Shown piece by piece: positions 8,231 through 18,440 of a DNA stretch of 64,000 nucleotides. The notes beneath the pieces were generated by a model. It saw nothing but the letters and a program-made list of their open reading frames with translations, made no database searches and was not told where the DNA came from. Made by a program: the position numbers and the translations under genes. Within the stretch, counting starts at the first letter, position 1, and each line of letters starts with the position of its first letter. The DNA lies in assembly GCF_026341775.1 (NCBI RefSeq), contig NZ_JAPEOB010000003.1:310001-374000 (forward strand), given 5' to 3'. Source of the DNA: Streptomyces sp. NBC_00654 (GTDB lineage Bacteria; Actinomycetota; Actinomycetes; Streptomycetales; Streptomycetaceae).

Positions 8231-10000
8231 ATGGATGTCACGCCGCAGCAGGACCCGGACCCCCGCCAGCCGCCCGAGCCGCCGTCCCCCTTCCCGCCGC
8301 GCACGGCGGACGCGAAGGATCTCCCGGCCGCTCCCCAGGATCCCGGGAAGGGCGCGACCGCGGTCCCGCCCCCGCCGCCCACCGCACGTACGACGCTGCG
8401 CAGGGCCACGCTCGGCGCGGTCGCCGCGGCCGTTCTGGTGGCCGGTGCGGTGGTGGCCGTTCCGGACGGCGGGCAGGACGGCCCGAAGGTGCCGGGACCG
8501 GTCGAGCGGGCCCGAGCGGCGGCGACCGCCGGCTCCCCGGCCTCGCTCTCGGACCTGACCGCGCTCATCGGGGACCGGCAGAAGTGGGTGGAGGAGCATC
8601 CGTCCGACGCGCCTTCGTGGGCGGTGCTGGGCACGGCGTACGTGGAGTGGGGGCGGCGTTCCGCGGACGCGGCGTACTACGCGCGGGCCGAGACGGCCCT
8701 GAGGCGTTCGCTGGAGGAACAGCCCGGCGAACGCGGCAACGGGGAGGCCTGGGTGGGCCTGGCCGCACTCGCCAACGCCCGGCACGACTTCGTCGCGGCG
8801 AAGCGGTGGGGCGAGACCGTACGGGCCCGGGAACCGAAGACCTGGAGCACGTACCCGGTCCTGATCGAGGCGTACAACGGCCTGGGCGACCAGCGGGCGG
8901 CCGGCACGGCGACGGAGAGGTTCGGGCAGCTGCGCAAGGGGGTTCCGGCGCTGGCCCGGACCGCCGAGATGTACCGCGCCCAGGGCTGGCGGGAGGACGC
9001 GCTGGCCACCGCCCGCGAGGCGGCGGACCGGGCCACCACCCCCGTCGAGAAGGCGCAGTCCCTGCACCGCCTCGGCGATCTGGCGTGGGAGCGCGGCGAG
9101 CCGGAGGAGGCCGTGGCGCAGTACGACGCGGCGCTGCGCACGGACAGCGGCCAGCACGCGTCGCTGGCGGGCCGGGCCCGCGCCCTGGCGGCCCTGGGCC
9201 GTGCCGACGAGGCGCTGGACGCGTACCAGGCGGCGGTGGCGGAGCTGCCCCGCGCGGAGTACGCCCTCGAACTGGGCGAGCTGTACGAGGCGCTGGGCCT
9301 GGACGGCGACGCCCGCAGCCAGTACGCGAGGATGCGCACCCTGCTGTCACGGTCGAAGGCCGCCGGGGTCAACGAGTCCCTGCTCCGGGCGCGTTACGAG
9401 AGCGACCACGGCGACGCGGACACGGCGGTGGAGCTGCTGCGCGCGGAGTGGTCCCGGCAGCACCGCAGTGCGGCGGTGGCGGACGCGCTGGGCTGGGCGC
9501 TGCACCGTGCGGGCCGGTCGCAGGAGGGGCTGGAGTACGCCCGGCGGGCCGTCGACACGGGGGTCCGGAACGCCTCGTACGTGTACCACCTGGGCACGAT
9601 CGAACGGGAGCTGGCCCAGTACGGTGCGGCCCGCCGCCATCTGGAGGAGGCCCTGCGCACCAACCCGGCCTTCTCCCCGCTGGACGCGCCCCGCGCCGAG
9701 GAGGCCCTGGACGCGCTGGGGGAACCCGCGCCGGGCGGCCCGAAGGACATGCAGCCCCCGCCGAAGCCGGCCCCCGAGCCCGAGCCCGAGCCCGAGCCGG
9801 AGCCGGAGCCGGAGGCCGATACCGGGACGGCGAAGCCCGCCCCGTCGCGGCAGACCCCCTCCTCCCCCGCCTCCCCGACGCCCCGGCCGAGCAGCCCGGC
9901 ATCCACGGAGCCGGGCGCGGCGGGCCCGGCGGCGGCGTCCACGGCCGCCCCGTCCGCCCTGTCCGCCCCGTCCGCTGCGGGGACACCGTCCGGCCGCTGA
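8231..10000 (+). CDS. Membrane-anchored TPR protein
   Basis: A 589-aa protein: a Pro-rich N-terminal tail (1-50), one membrane helix (about 58-77, TLGAVAAAVLVAGAVVAV), then an array of tetratricopeptide repeats over about residues 100-480, and a Pro/Glu/Ala/Ser-rich C-terminus with an EPEPEP run. With one N-terminal helix, the TPR region most likely faces outside and may serve as a scaffold. ATG 8231 is preferred; an in-frame GTG at 8222 is an alternative. Partners are unknown. It is divergent from the GlcD-type oxidase and has a hairpin terminator at 10045-10080. Confidence 0.8.
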   Translation: MDVTPQQDPDPRQPPEPPSPFPPRTADAKDLPAAPQDPGKGATAVPPPPPTARTTLRRATLGAVAAAVLVAGAVVAVPDGGQDGPKVPGPVERARAAATAGSPASLSDLTALIGDRQKWVEEHPSDAPSWAVLGTAYVEWGRRSADAAYYARAETALRRSLEEQPGERGNGEAWVGLAALANARHDFVAAKRWGETVRAREPKTWSTYPVLIEAYNGLGDQRAAGTATERFGQLRKGVPALARTAEMYRAQGWREDALATAREAADRATTPVEKAQSLHRLGDLAWERGEPEEAVAQYDAALRTDSGQHASLAGRARALAALGRADEALDAYQAAVAELPRAEYALELGELYEALGLDGDARSQYARMRTLLSRSKAAGVNESLLRARYESDHGDADTAVELLRAEWSRQHRSAAVADALGWALHRAGRSQEGLEYARRAVDTGVRNASYVYHLGTIERELAQYGAARRHLEEALRTNPAFSPLDAPRAEEALDALGEPAPGGPKDMQPPPKPAPEPEPEPEPEPEPEADTGTAKPAPSRQTPSSPASPTPRPSSPASTEPGAAGPAAASTAAPSALSAPSAAGTPSGR

Positions 10001-10044
10001 CGGATGCGGGACCTCCCCGGCCGGAACGGGCGGTGAGGTCCCGC

Positions 10045-10080
10045 CGGGACAGGCGGGGAGGGACCTTCCCGCCTGTCCCG
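10045..10080 (+). terminator. Hairpin terminator after the TPR gene
   Basis: A perfect 13-bp stem (CGGGACAGGCGGG pairing with CCCGCCTGTCCCG) with a 10-base loop, 45 bases after the TPR stop codon. It has no U-tract. Confidence 0.75.
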
Positions 10081-10103
10081 ACGAGCCGTCGGCACGTTCA
10101 CGG

Positions 10104-10184
10104 ATGACTCCGACGCTTCCCCTGCTGGAACGGCTCGCCCACGCCCTCGGTGCCGACCTGGAGCTGACGCTGAGGGCGCGCTGA
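10104..10184 (+). pseudogene. C-terminal remnant of an XRE-type HTH gene
   Basis: The frame from 10104 reads MTPTLPLLERLAHALGADLELTLRAR and then stops. It resembles the last helix and tail of Cro/C1 (XRE) helix-turn-helix proteins, where PxLxxLERLAxALGxxLxLxLxxR follows the recognition helix. The N-terminal two-thirds of the HTH is missing, because the upstream sequence is the TPR gene terminator. It is either a decayed remnant of a small regulator/antitoxin-like gene or a chance likeness; the clustered similarity favours a remnant. Confidence 0.5.
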
Positions 10185-10185
10185 C

Positions 10186-10272
10186 CGGGGACGGGGACGG
10201 GGGACGGGGACGGGGACGGGGGACGGGGACGGGGGACGGGGGACGGGGGACGGGGGACGGGGGATACGGGGG
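10186..10272. repeat. GGGGAC tandem repeat
   Basis: About 13 consecutive copies of GGGGAC or GGGGGAC lie directly after the HTH remnant and end just before the 3' end of the transporter gene. G-runs of 4-5 at this spacing could form G-quadruplexes in the plus strand. It also lies within the 3' untranslated region of the minus-strand transporter. Confidence 0.85.
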
Positions 10273-10291
10273 GGGCTACCCCGGCCGGGCC

Positions 10292-11635
10292 CTACCAGGG
10301 CAGCTCCCGCAGTTGCTGCACGCACAGCACGACGAACAGCAGGCCCGCCGCCACGAGCATCACGTTGCTGAGCGCCCCGTTGCGCCATTCCCTCGGTGTG
10401 CGCGAGGAGTTGAGCAGCCATACCAGTGTGAGGGCCAGGAACGGCATGAAGAACGCGCCGAGCACGCCGTACACCACGACCAGCCCGAACGGCTGGTCCA
10501 GCCAGAGCAGCGTCATCGGCGGGAACGTCAGCCACAGCAGATACGCCCGGAAGGCGAAGGAGCGCTCCTTCGTCCCGGCCGCCACCTCCTCCACGGTGCT
10601 CACCCCGGCCGGGGCACCCCCGCGCTCGCGCAGGAAGCGGTCGACGAAGTCGGCGAACATCAGGCTCACGCCGTTCCACACGCCGATGAGGGACGAGAAG
10701 GACGTGGCGAAGAAGCCGACCAGGAACAGCTTGGCGGTCGCGGCTCCGTAGCGGTCCTCCAGGATCGCGCCGAGGTCGATCAGCCCCCGGTCGCCCTTGG
10801 TGAGGGCGAGGTGGGAGGAGTGCAGGAGTTCCGCGCCGACGATCAGCATCGCCACGACGAAGACTCCGGTGGTGATGTAGGCGACCCGGTTGTCGAGGCG
10901 CATCACCTTCATCCAGGAGGAGTTGGTCCAGCCCTTGGCGTTCACCCAGTAGCCGTAGGCCGCCATGGTGATCGTGCCGCCGACGCCGCCGATCAGGCCC
11001 AGGGTGTAGAGGAGCGAGCCGTCCGGGAGTACGGGGGCCAGGCCCGCGAACGACGCGCCGACGTCGGGGCCGACGCGCACCGCGACGTACACGACGACCA
11101 CGAACATCACGCCGATCAGGACGGTCATGGCCTTCTCGAAGACGGCGTACCGGTTGAACCAGACGAATGCCAGGCCGATCAGGCCCGTGATGATCGCCCA
11201 GGTCTTGAGGTCCGGACCGTCGGGGAAGAGCGCGACGATGGGCAGGGCGGAGGAGGACATGGCCGTCGCGCCGTAGATGAAGCCCCAGACGACGACGTAG
11301 ACCGCGAAGTAGACGGTGGTCCACGGGCCGAGGCTGCGCCAGCCGTCGAAGAGTGTGCGCCCGGTGGCGAGATGCCAGCGGCCGCACGCCTCGGCCAGCG
11401 AGATCTTGACGACGCAGCCGATGACGGCCGCCCACATCAGGGTGTAGCCGAACTTGCTGCCCGCGATCAGCGTCGCGACGAGGTCACCGGCTCCGACCCC
11501 GGTGGCCGCGACGACGATGCCGGGACCGATGTACGTCCAACTGGATTTGCGCGGAAGGGCGTTCAGGGGTTCGGTACCGCTGTCGGCGCTGCGGCCGGTA
11601 CCGCTGCCGGTACCGCTGTCGGTCGCTTCTGCCAT
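10292..11635 (-). CDS. Nramp-family transporter lacking canonical metal ligands
   Basis: A 447-aa polytopic membrane protein with about 11 helices. It resembles Nramp/MntH transporters over its whole length (PGIVVAATGVGAGDLVATLIAG in helix 1, GGTITMAAYGYW in helix 6). The helix-1 DPGN motif and helix-6 MPH motif, which bind Mn/Fe in characterised members, are replaced by GAGD and MAAY. So it is Nramp-like by fold, but divalent-metal transport by the known mechanism is doubtful. ATG 11635 is chosen because it precedes a short Gly/Ser/Thr-rich cytoplasmic tail; the frame extends to 11791 without likely coding character. A perfect dyad lies 27 bp upstream of the start. It is transcribed alone. 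Confidence 0.85.
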   Translation of the reverse strand: MAEATDSGTGSGTGRSADSGTEPLNALPRKSSWTYIGPGIVVAATGVGAGDLVATLIAGSKFGYTLMWAAVIGCVVKISLAEACGRWHLATGRTLFDGWRSLGPWTTVYFAVYVVVWGFIYGATAMSSSALPIVALFPDGPDLKTWAIITGLIGLAFVWFNRYAVFEKAMTVLIGVMFVVVVYVAVRVGPDVGASFAGLAPVLPDGSLLYTLGLIGGVGGTITMAAYGYWVNAKGWTNSSWMKVMRLDNRVAYITTGVFVVAMLIVGAELLHSSHLALTKGDRGLIDLGAILEDRYGAATAKLFLVGFFATSFSSLIGVWNGVSLMFADFVDRFLRERGGAPAGVSTVEEVAAGTKERSFAFRAYLLWLTFPPMTLLWLDQPFGLVVVYGVLGAFFMPFLALTLVWLLNSSRTPREWRNGALSNVMLVAAGLLFVVLCVQQLRELPW

Positions 11636-11661
11636 GCCGGTGTCCTCCCGCTCGTCCCCAA

Positions 11662-11677
11662 GGTGATCCAGATCACC
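11662..11677. promoter_or_regulatory. Operator-like palindrome GGTGATC-CA-GATCACC
   Basis: A perfect 7-bp inverted repeat with a 2-base centre, flanked by AA and AA, 27 bp upstream of the transporter start codon. Position and symmetry suit a repressor site overlapping the promoter or 5' leader. The cognate regulator is not in the neighbourhood. Confidence 0.55.
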
Positions 11678-11779
11678 AAAGCGGGAGCGCGGGTGTTGCG
11701 CAAGGGGGCCGACGGCGTGCGCCCGGAGCGCGGCGCTTGCGCCGTGCGGCGCGGCCGCCCCGCACGCAACGCACGCGGA

Positions 11780-11815
11780 AGGGCGGGGCACCCCGTGTGC
11801 CGGGTGCCCCGCCCT
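11780..11815 (-). terminator. Hairpin terminator after hpd
   Basis: A perfect 14-bp stem (AGGGCGGGGCACCC pairing with GGGTGCCCCGCCCT) with an 8-base loop, 37 bases downstream of the hpd stop codon. Confidence 0.85.
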
Positions 11816-11852
11816 CGTACCGCGAACCCCGCTCCGCGTGGGAGCCCTGCGG

Positions 11853-13594
<1,742 letters not shown>

Positions 13595-13613
13595 CCGAGC
13601 CGAGGAGTGACGT

Positions 13614-14261
13614 GTGAGCTTCTGGGAGTACGTGGGAAATCGGCACCAGCAGTTGCTCACCGACGCGTTCCAGCACGTCAGCGCCGTATTTCAGTGCATG
13701 GTCATCGCCACCGCGCTCGGGGTGGTGATCGGCGTGGTCACCTATCGCAGCGGCTGGGCGGGATCGCTGGCCATCACCTCCACGGCGACGGTCCTCACCA
13801 TCCCCTCCCTCGCCGCGATCGGTCTGCTGATCCCGCTGGTCGGGCTCGGGGTCGCGCCCACCGTCATCACCCTGACGATGTACGGACTGCTGCCCGTCGT
13901 GCGTAACTCCATCGTCGGGCTGCGCGGTGTCGACCCCTCGCTGGTCGACGCGGCGAAGGGCATCGGGATGTCCCGGTTCGCCCGGCTGCGCAAGGTGGAG
14001 CTGCCGCTCGCCTGGCCCCCGATCCTCACCGGCATCCGGGTCTCCACCCAGATGCTGATGGGCATCGCCGCCATCGCCGCGTACGCCTCCGGGCCCGGTC
14101 TCGGCAACGAGATCTTCCGCGGTATCGCCTCGCTGGGCAGCGCCAACGCGATCAACCAGGTCCTCGCGGGCACGCTCGGCATCGTCATTCTCGCCCTGCT
14201 CTTCGACGCCGCGTACGTCCTGCTCGGGCGGCTGACCATCCCCAGGGGGATCCGTGGCTGA
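13614..14261 (+). CDS. OpuC-type ABC transporter permease (first)
   Basis: A 215-aa permease with about five membrane helices, of the OpuCB/ProW-like BPD_transp_1 family that imports quaternary-amine osmolytes (glycine betaine, choline, carnitine). The cytoplasmic EAA-like loop GVDPSLVDAAKGIGMSRFARLRKVELPLA is visible. It starts at GTG 13614 after a GAGGAG site and overlaps the ATPase gene by 8 bp, indicating translational coupling. First structural gene of a four-gene importer operon (13614-17392). Confidence 0.9.
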   Translation: MSFWEYVGNRHQQLLTDAFQHVSAVFQCMVIATALGVVIGVVTYRSGWAGSLAITSTATVLTIPSLAAIGLLIPLVGLGVAPTVITLTMYGLLPVVRNSIVGLRGVDPSLVDAAKGIGMSRFARLRKVELPLAWPPILTGIRVSTQMLMGIAAIAAYASGPGLGNEIFRGIASLGSANAINQVLAGTLGIVILALLFDAAYVLLGRLTIPRGIRG

Positions 14262-15555
14262 GACCGTCTCCGAGACCGCCCCCGGGGCCGACGGGAGGGA
14301 CGGCGGGAGGGACGGCGACGAGGGCACCGCGACGGTCGCCTCCGGGGCCACGATCGAGCTGGAGGACCTGACCAAGAGCTACCCCGGGAACCCGAACCCG
14401 GCCGTCGAGAACGTCTCCATGGACATCAGGGCCGGCGAGACCGTGATCTTCGTGGGCCCGTCCGGCTGCGGGAAGTCCACCACCCTGAAGATGATCAACC
14501 GGCTGATCGAGCCCTCTTCCGGCCGGATCAGGATCAACGACGAGGACGTCACCGACATCGACCCGGTGAAGCTGCGCCGCAAGATCGGGTACGCGATCCA
14601 GTCCTCCGGGCTGTTCCCGCACATGACGGTCGCCGAGAACATCGCCCTCGTACCGAAGATGGTCGGCTGGTCCAAGTCCCGGGTGAAGGACCGGGTGGAG
14701 GAGATGCTCGACCTGGTGGGGCTGGACCCGCGCGAGTTCCACGGGCGCTACCCGCGCCAGTTGTCCGGCGGCCAGCAGCAGCGGGTGGGCGTCGCCCGCG
14801 CGCTGGCGGCCGATCCCCCGGTGCTGCTGATGGACGAGCCGTTCGGGGCGGTCGACCCGATCACCCGCGACCACCTCCAGGACGAGCTGATCCGGCTCCA
14901 GCACGAGCTGCACAAGACGATCGTCTTCGTCACCCATGACTTCGACGAGGCGATCAAGCTGGGCGACCGGATAGCCGTGCTGCGCGAGCGTTCGCACATC
15001 GCGCAGTTCGACACCCCGGAGGCGATCCTCACCAACCCCACGGACGACTTCGTCTCCGGTTTCGTGGGGGCGGGCGCGGCGCTCAAGCGGCTCAACCTGA
15101 CGCGCGTACGGGATGTGGGCATCGCCGACTTCCCGACGGTGACGGTCGACGACCCGCTCCAGTCCATCTTCAACAAGCTGCGCAGCGGCACGCACAACGA
15201 ACTGCTGATGCTGGACCGCAGGAACCGCCCGTACAAGTGGCTGCGGCGCGGCGATCTGATGCGGGCCCGCGGCTCGCTGGCCCGTGCCGGGCAACTGGTG
15301 CACGACACGGTGACCCGGGACGCCACGCTGCACGACGCGCTGGAGGCCGTACTGACCGACAGCGGGGGGCGGGTCGCGGTGACCGGGCGGCGCGGCGAGT
15401 TCATCGGTTTCGTCGACATGCACACCCTGCTGGACAACGTGCAGGAGCTGCTGGAGGCCGACCGGTTGACCGCCATGGAGCACCAGCACGAGCTGGAGGA
15501 GCTGCGCACCCACTCGACCGAGCAGGAGCTGGAAGGGGGTGGCGGCGGCGTATGA
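14254..15555 (+). CDS. OpuC-type ABC transporter ATP-binding protein with CBS domains
   Basis: A 433-aa ATPase. It has Walker A GPSGCGKST at 68-76, signature LSGGQ at 170-174, Walker B VLLMDEPFGAVD with D194/E195, and a C-terminal tandem CBS-like region (about 290-400) as in OpuCA/GbuA, where CBS domains sense ionic strength. It starts at GTG 14254 inside the preceding permease, and its stop overlaps the next permease start (ATGA at 15552). It powers osmolyte uptake. The exact compatible solute is inferred from family, not shown. Confidence 0.92.
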   Translation: MAETVSETAPGADGRDGGRDGDEGTATVASGATIELEDLTKSYPGNPNPAVENVSMDIRAGETVIFVGPSGCGKSTTLKMINRLIEPSSGRIRINDEDVTDIDPVKLRRKIGYAIQSSGLFPHMTVAENIALVPKMVGWSKSRVKDRVEEMLDLVGLDPREFHGRYPRQLSGGQQQRVGVARALAADPPVLLMDEPFGAVDPITRDHLQDELIRLQHELHKTIVFVTHDFDEAIKLGDRIAVLRERSHIAQFDTPEAILTNPTDDFVSGFVGAGAALKRLNLTRVRDVGIADFPTVTVDDPLQSIFNKLRSGTHNELLMLDRRNRPYKWLRRGDLMRARGSLARAGQLVHDTVTRDATLHDALEAVLTDSGGRVAVTGRRGEFIGFVDMHTLLDNVQELLEADRLTAMEHQHELEELRTHSTEQELEGGGGGV

Positions 15556-16418
15556 CTCCCGGCCGTCCGAATTCCGGCGAGCCCGGCGTCTCCGAGACCC
15601 GGCCGCCGGGCGAACACGACGTCAAGGGCCATGCCTTCCGTGACGAGGAGACGGAGCCGGCGCCCCCGCCCGCCGGGCCGCCGCGCCGGATCACCTGGCA
15701 GAAGCTGGTGGTGCTGCCGCTCGTGCTCGCGGCCGTCCTGGCCATCACCTATATGTGGATCACCAACGTCGACCTCGACTCGATCGCGGAGAACTCACTG
15801 GCCGGCGACACCGTGCAGCTGCGGCTGTGGCAGCACATCAGGCTGACGGCCATCTCGACCTTCTGGGTGCTGATCATCGCGATCCCGCTCGGCATCGCCC
15901 TGACCCGGCGCGGGCTCAGCAAGGGCGCCCCGGTGGTCACGGCCATCGCCAACATCGGGCAGGCCACCCCGGCGATCGGTCTGCTGGCACTGCTGGTGAT
16001 CTGGCTGGGCATCGGCCCGTCGACGGCGATCGTCGGCATGGTGATCTACGCGGTGCTGCCCGTGCTGTCCAACACGGTGGCCGGTCTCAAGGCGATCGAT
16101 CCGACCCTGGTGGAGGCCTCGCGCGGGATCGGGATGTCGGGGCTCGGGACGCTGAGGAAGGTGGAGCTGCCACTCGCCGTGCCGCTGATCCTCGCCGGGG
16201 TGCGGACGGCACTGGTGCTCAACGTGGGGACCGCGACGCTGGCCACGTTCGGCGGGGGCGGCGGGCTCGGCGACCTGATCACCTCGGGCATCCAGACACA
16301 GCGGATGCCGGTGCTGGTGCTGGGGTCCGTGCTGACGGTGGTGCTGGCGCTGCTGGTGGACTGGCTGGCCTCGCTGGTCGAGCTGTCGCTGACGCCGCGC
16401 GGACTGGAGGGGCCGTGA
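15552..16418 (+). CDS. OpuC-type ABC transporter permease (second)
   Basis: A 288-aa permease paralogous to the one at 13614, with an extra 60-residue Pro-rich N-terminal extension before the first helix (WQKLVVLPLVLAAVLAITYMW). The EAA-type loop IDPTLVEASRGIGMSGLGTLRKVELPLA is clear. ATG 15552 overlaps the ATPase stop by four bases, and its own stop overlaps the GTG of the binding-protein gene. It forms the heterodimeric membrane channel of the osmolyte importer. Confidence 0.92.
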   Translation: MTPGRPNSGEPGVSETRPPGEHDVKGHAFRDEETEPAPPPAGPPRRITWQKLVVLPLVLAAVLAITYMWITNVDLDSIAENSLAGDTVQLRLWQHIRLTAISTFWVLIIAIPLGIALTRRGLSKGAPVVTAIANIGQATPAIGLLALLVIWLGIGPSTAIVGMVIYAVLPVLSNTVAGLKAIDPTLVEASRGIGMSGLGTLRKVELPLAVPLILAGVRTALVLNVGTATLATFGGGGGLGDLITSGIQTQRMPVLVLGSVLTVVLALLVDWLASLVELSLTPRGLEGP

Positions 16419-17392
16419 CGCGCGGATACCGGGCCGGGCTGCCGCTGGCCCTGGCCCTGTCGCTGGTGCTCGCCGGGTGCGGGCTGAAGAGCGGATCGCC
16501 GATGGTGGACGATGTGACGCCCGGGCCGGCCGGCCGGGGGAAGCCGCTCAAGGGCGCCTCCCTGACGGTCACCTCGAAGAACTTCAGCGAGAACATCATC
16601 CTCGGCCAGATGATCGGCCTGGTCTTCAAGGCGGCCGGCGCGGAGGTGCTGGACCGGACGAATCTGCCCGGCTCGATCAGTGCCCGCGAGGCGATCGTCA
16701 AGGGCGACGCCGACGCGATGTACGAGTACACGGGCACGGCCTGGATCACCTACCTCGGGCACGCCGAGCCGATCGTCGATCCGCGGAAGCAGTGGGAGGC
16801 GGTACGGGACGAGGACCGGAAGAACGGGGTGACCTGGCTGCCGCAGTCCACGCTCAACAACACCTACGCGCTGGCCATCAGCCGGAAGAACAACGCGAAG
16901 TACAAGCTGAGGACGCTCTCGGACGTCGCCGCGCTGGCGAGGAAGGACCCGAACGCCGTCTCGATCTGCGTGGAGAACGAATTCGCCTCCCGCGACGACG
17001 GGCTGCCCGGGATGCAGAAGGCGTACGGGATGCCGGTCCCCGCCTCCCACATCCAGAAGATGGACGCCGGAATCATCTACACCCAGGTCTCCACGTCCGA
17101 CTCCTGCCTGCTGGGCGAGGTGTTCACCACGGACGGCCGGATCAAGGCGATGGACCTGGAAGTGCTGGAGGACGACAAGCACTTCTTCCCCAACTACAAC
17201 GCCGCTCCCGTCATCCACACGGCGACCTTCGAGAAGTACCCGGAGATCGCGGGGCTGCTGGACCCGGTCAGCAGGAAGCTGACGACGGAGGTCGCGCAGG
17301 TGCTCAACGCCAAGGTGGACGTGGACGGGGAGGACCCGCACGAGGTGGCGAAGGAATGGCTGGTGGCGGAGGGGTTCATCGAGGAGGGGTGA
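16415..17392 (+). CDS. Glycine betaine/choline-type substrate-binding lipoprotein
   Basis: A 325-aa lipoprotein of the OpuCC/OpuAC family. The signal peptide ends in the lipobox LVLAGC, so it is anchored outside the membrane. The mature part begins with the family pattern LTVTSKNFSENIILGQMIG and continues with PGSISAREAIVKGDADAMYEYTGTAW. GTG 16415 overlaps the permease stop (GTGA). Last gene of the importer operon; it delivers the osmolyte to the permease pair. Confidence 0.93.
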   Translation: MTRGYRAGLPLALALSLVLAGCGLKSGSPMVDDVTPGPAGRGKPLKGASLTVTSKNFSENIILGQMIGLVFKAAGAEVLDRTNLPGSISAREAIVKGDADAMYEYTGTAWITYLGHAEPIVDPRKQWEAVRDEDRKNGVTWLPQSTLNNTYALAISRKNNAKYKLRTLSDVAALARKDPNAVSICVENEFASRDDGLPGMQKAYGMPVPASHIQKMDAGIIYTQVSTSDSCLLGEVFTTDGRIKAMDLEVLEDDKHFFPNYNAAPVIHTATFEKYPEIAGLLDPVSRKLTTEVAQVLNAKVDVDGEDPHEVAKEWLVAEGFIEEG

Positions 17393-17417
17393 CGGCCCGC
17401 CGGAGCCATCAGGCCCC

Positions 17418-17464
17418 TTGCAAAGATTCCGTTGCAAAAAAGCGTTGCAAAGCTTCCTTTGCAA
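17418..17464. promoter_or_regulatory. Two direct 20-bp operator-like boxes upstream of the ArsR gene
   Basis: Box 1 (17418-17437) is TTGCAAAGATTCCGTTGCAA and box 2 (17445-17464) is TTGCAAAGCTTCCTTTGCAA. Both start and end with TTGCAA, differ at only three positions, and repeat with a 27-bp period. Box 2 ends 15 bp before the regulator start codon, so a bound protein would block transcription or initiation. The most likely binder is the ArsR-type regulator itself. Confidence 0.75.
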
Positions 17465-17479
17465 CTCTAGAGTCACGGC

Positions 17480-18145
17480 ATGACAGCGAACGAGGCCGAC
17501 AAGGCAGAGACCGGAGCCGAGACCGGCGGTGAGGACGGGGACGGGGCTCCCGCCGGTGACCGCCGGTCCTACGAGGGGACCAACGTCCACCTCGTCGATG
17601 CCCGCACCCTGCGTGCCCTCGCTCATCCACTGCGACTGCGGCTGCTGAGCGCCCTTCGGGAGTACGGCCCCGCGACCGCCTCCGGCCTCGGGGAGCGGCT
17701 CGGCGAGTCCAGTGGTGCCGCCAGCTACCACCTGCGGCAACTGGCGTCGCACGGCCTCGTCGAGGACGCCCCGGAACTGGGCAAGGGCCGGGAGCGGTGG
17801 TGGCGGGCCGTCCACAGGGGCACCGCCTTCAACACGGGCCGCTTCCTGTCCCACCCGGACCCCGAGGTGCGCGGGGCCACCGGCGTCATCCTCCACGAGA
17901 TCGCCACGACCCACGCCCAGGAGCTGAACACCTGGCTCGGCACGATGCACGAATGGCCCGAGGCCTGGCACCAGAGCTGGGACATCAGCAATTTCAAGGT
18001 ACGGCTCACCCCCGAGCTCGCCCACGAGCTGACCGGGAAGATCCACGAGCTGATCGAGAGCTACCAGGGCGTGGTTCCCGAGGGCACCGAGGGCTCGGCC
18101 ACCGTACGCAGCCATGTGCACGTCTTCCCGCGGCCTCCCGAGTAG
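17480..18145 (+). CDS. ArsR-type winged-helix regulator
   Basis: A 221-aa protein. The N-terminal 30 residues are Glu/Gly-rich. A winged-helix follows (DARTLRALAHPLRLRLLSAL, then GESSGAASYHLRQLASHGLVED). The C-terminal half is a helical ligand or dimerisation domain. No Cys-based metal site is seen, so it is probably not a metal sensor. The repeated TTGCAA boxes just upstream suggest autoregulation. The downstream MFS exporter and a small ORF lie on the same strand about 0.3-0.5 kb away and may be targets. Confidence 0.88.
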   Translation: MTANEADKAETGAETGGEDGDGAPAGDRRSYEGTNVHLVDARTLRALAHPLRLRLLSALREYGPATASGLGERLGESSGAASYHLRQLASHGLVEDAPELGKGRERWWRAVHRGTAFNTGRFLSHPDPEVRGATGVILHEIATTHAQELNTWLGTMHEWPEAWHQSWDISNFKVRLTPELAHELTGKIHELIESYQGVVPEGTEGSATVRSHVHVFPRPPE

Positions 18146-18440
18146 GCCGGACGGACGGACAAACGGAACTACGGGCTGACGGGCCTGACGGGCTGACAGA
18201 CCTGACGAACGAACTGGCGGGCTGACGGGCCGGCGCGATGAAGGGCCGACCCGCCGACCCGGCACCCCGTCATGCCCTGCGGACGACGAACCGACCCGCA
18301 GACCGGCGGACCAGCCGGACCGGCAGACCGGCCGGTCCGGTCCGGTCCGGTCCGAGCAGCAGACCGTCCGGACCGGCCGACGACGAACCGACGAGCCACC
18401 GACGAGCCACCGACGAGCCGACCGAAGGGGCCCACCAGCC
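18146..18440. repeat. Low-complexity intergenic region with short tandem repeats
   Basis: No gene is seen. It holds CTGACGGGC-type repeats (18175-18235), a GGTCC pentamer run (about 18333-18353) and three copies of CGACGAGCCAC (about 18388-18421). It looks slippage-prone and carries no clear terminator. Confidence 0.6.

Noticed and set aside
10186..10272. Origin or telomere-like repeat
   Set aside because: It is a simple GGGGAC repeat in a 3' region amid core genes; no DnaA boxes or terminal palindromes are nearby.
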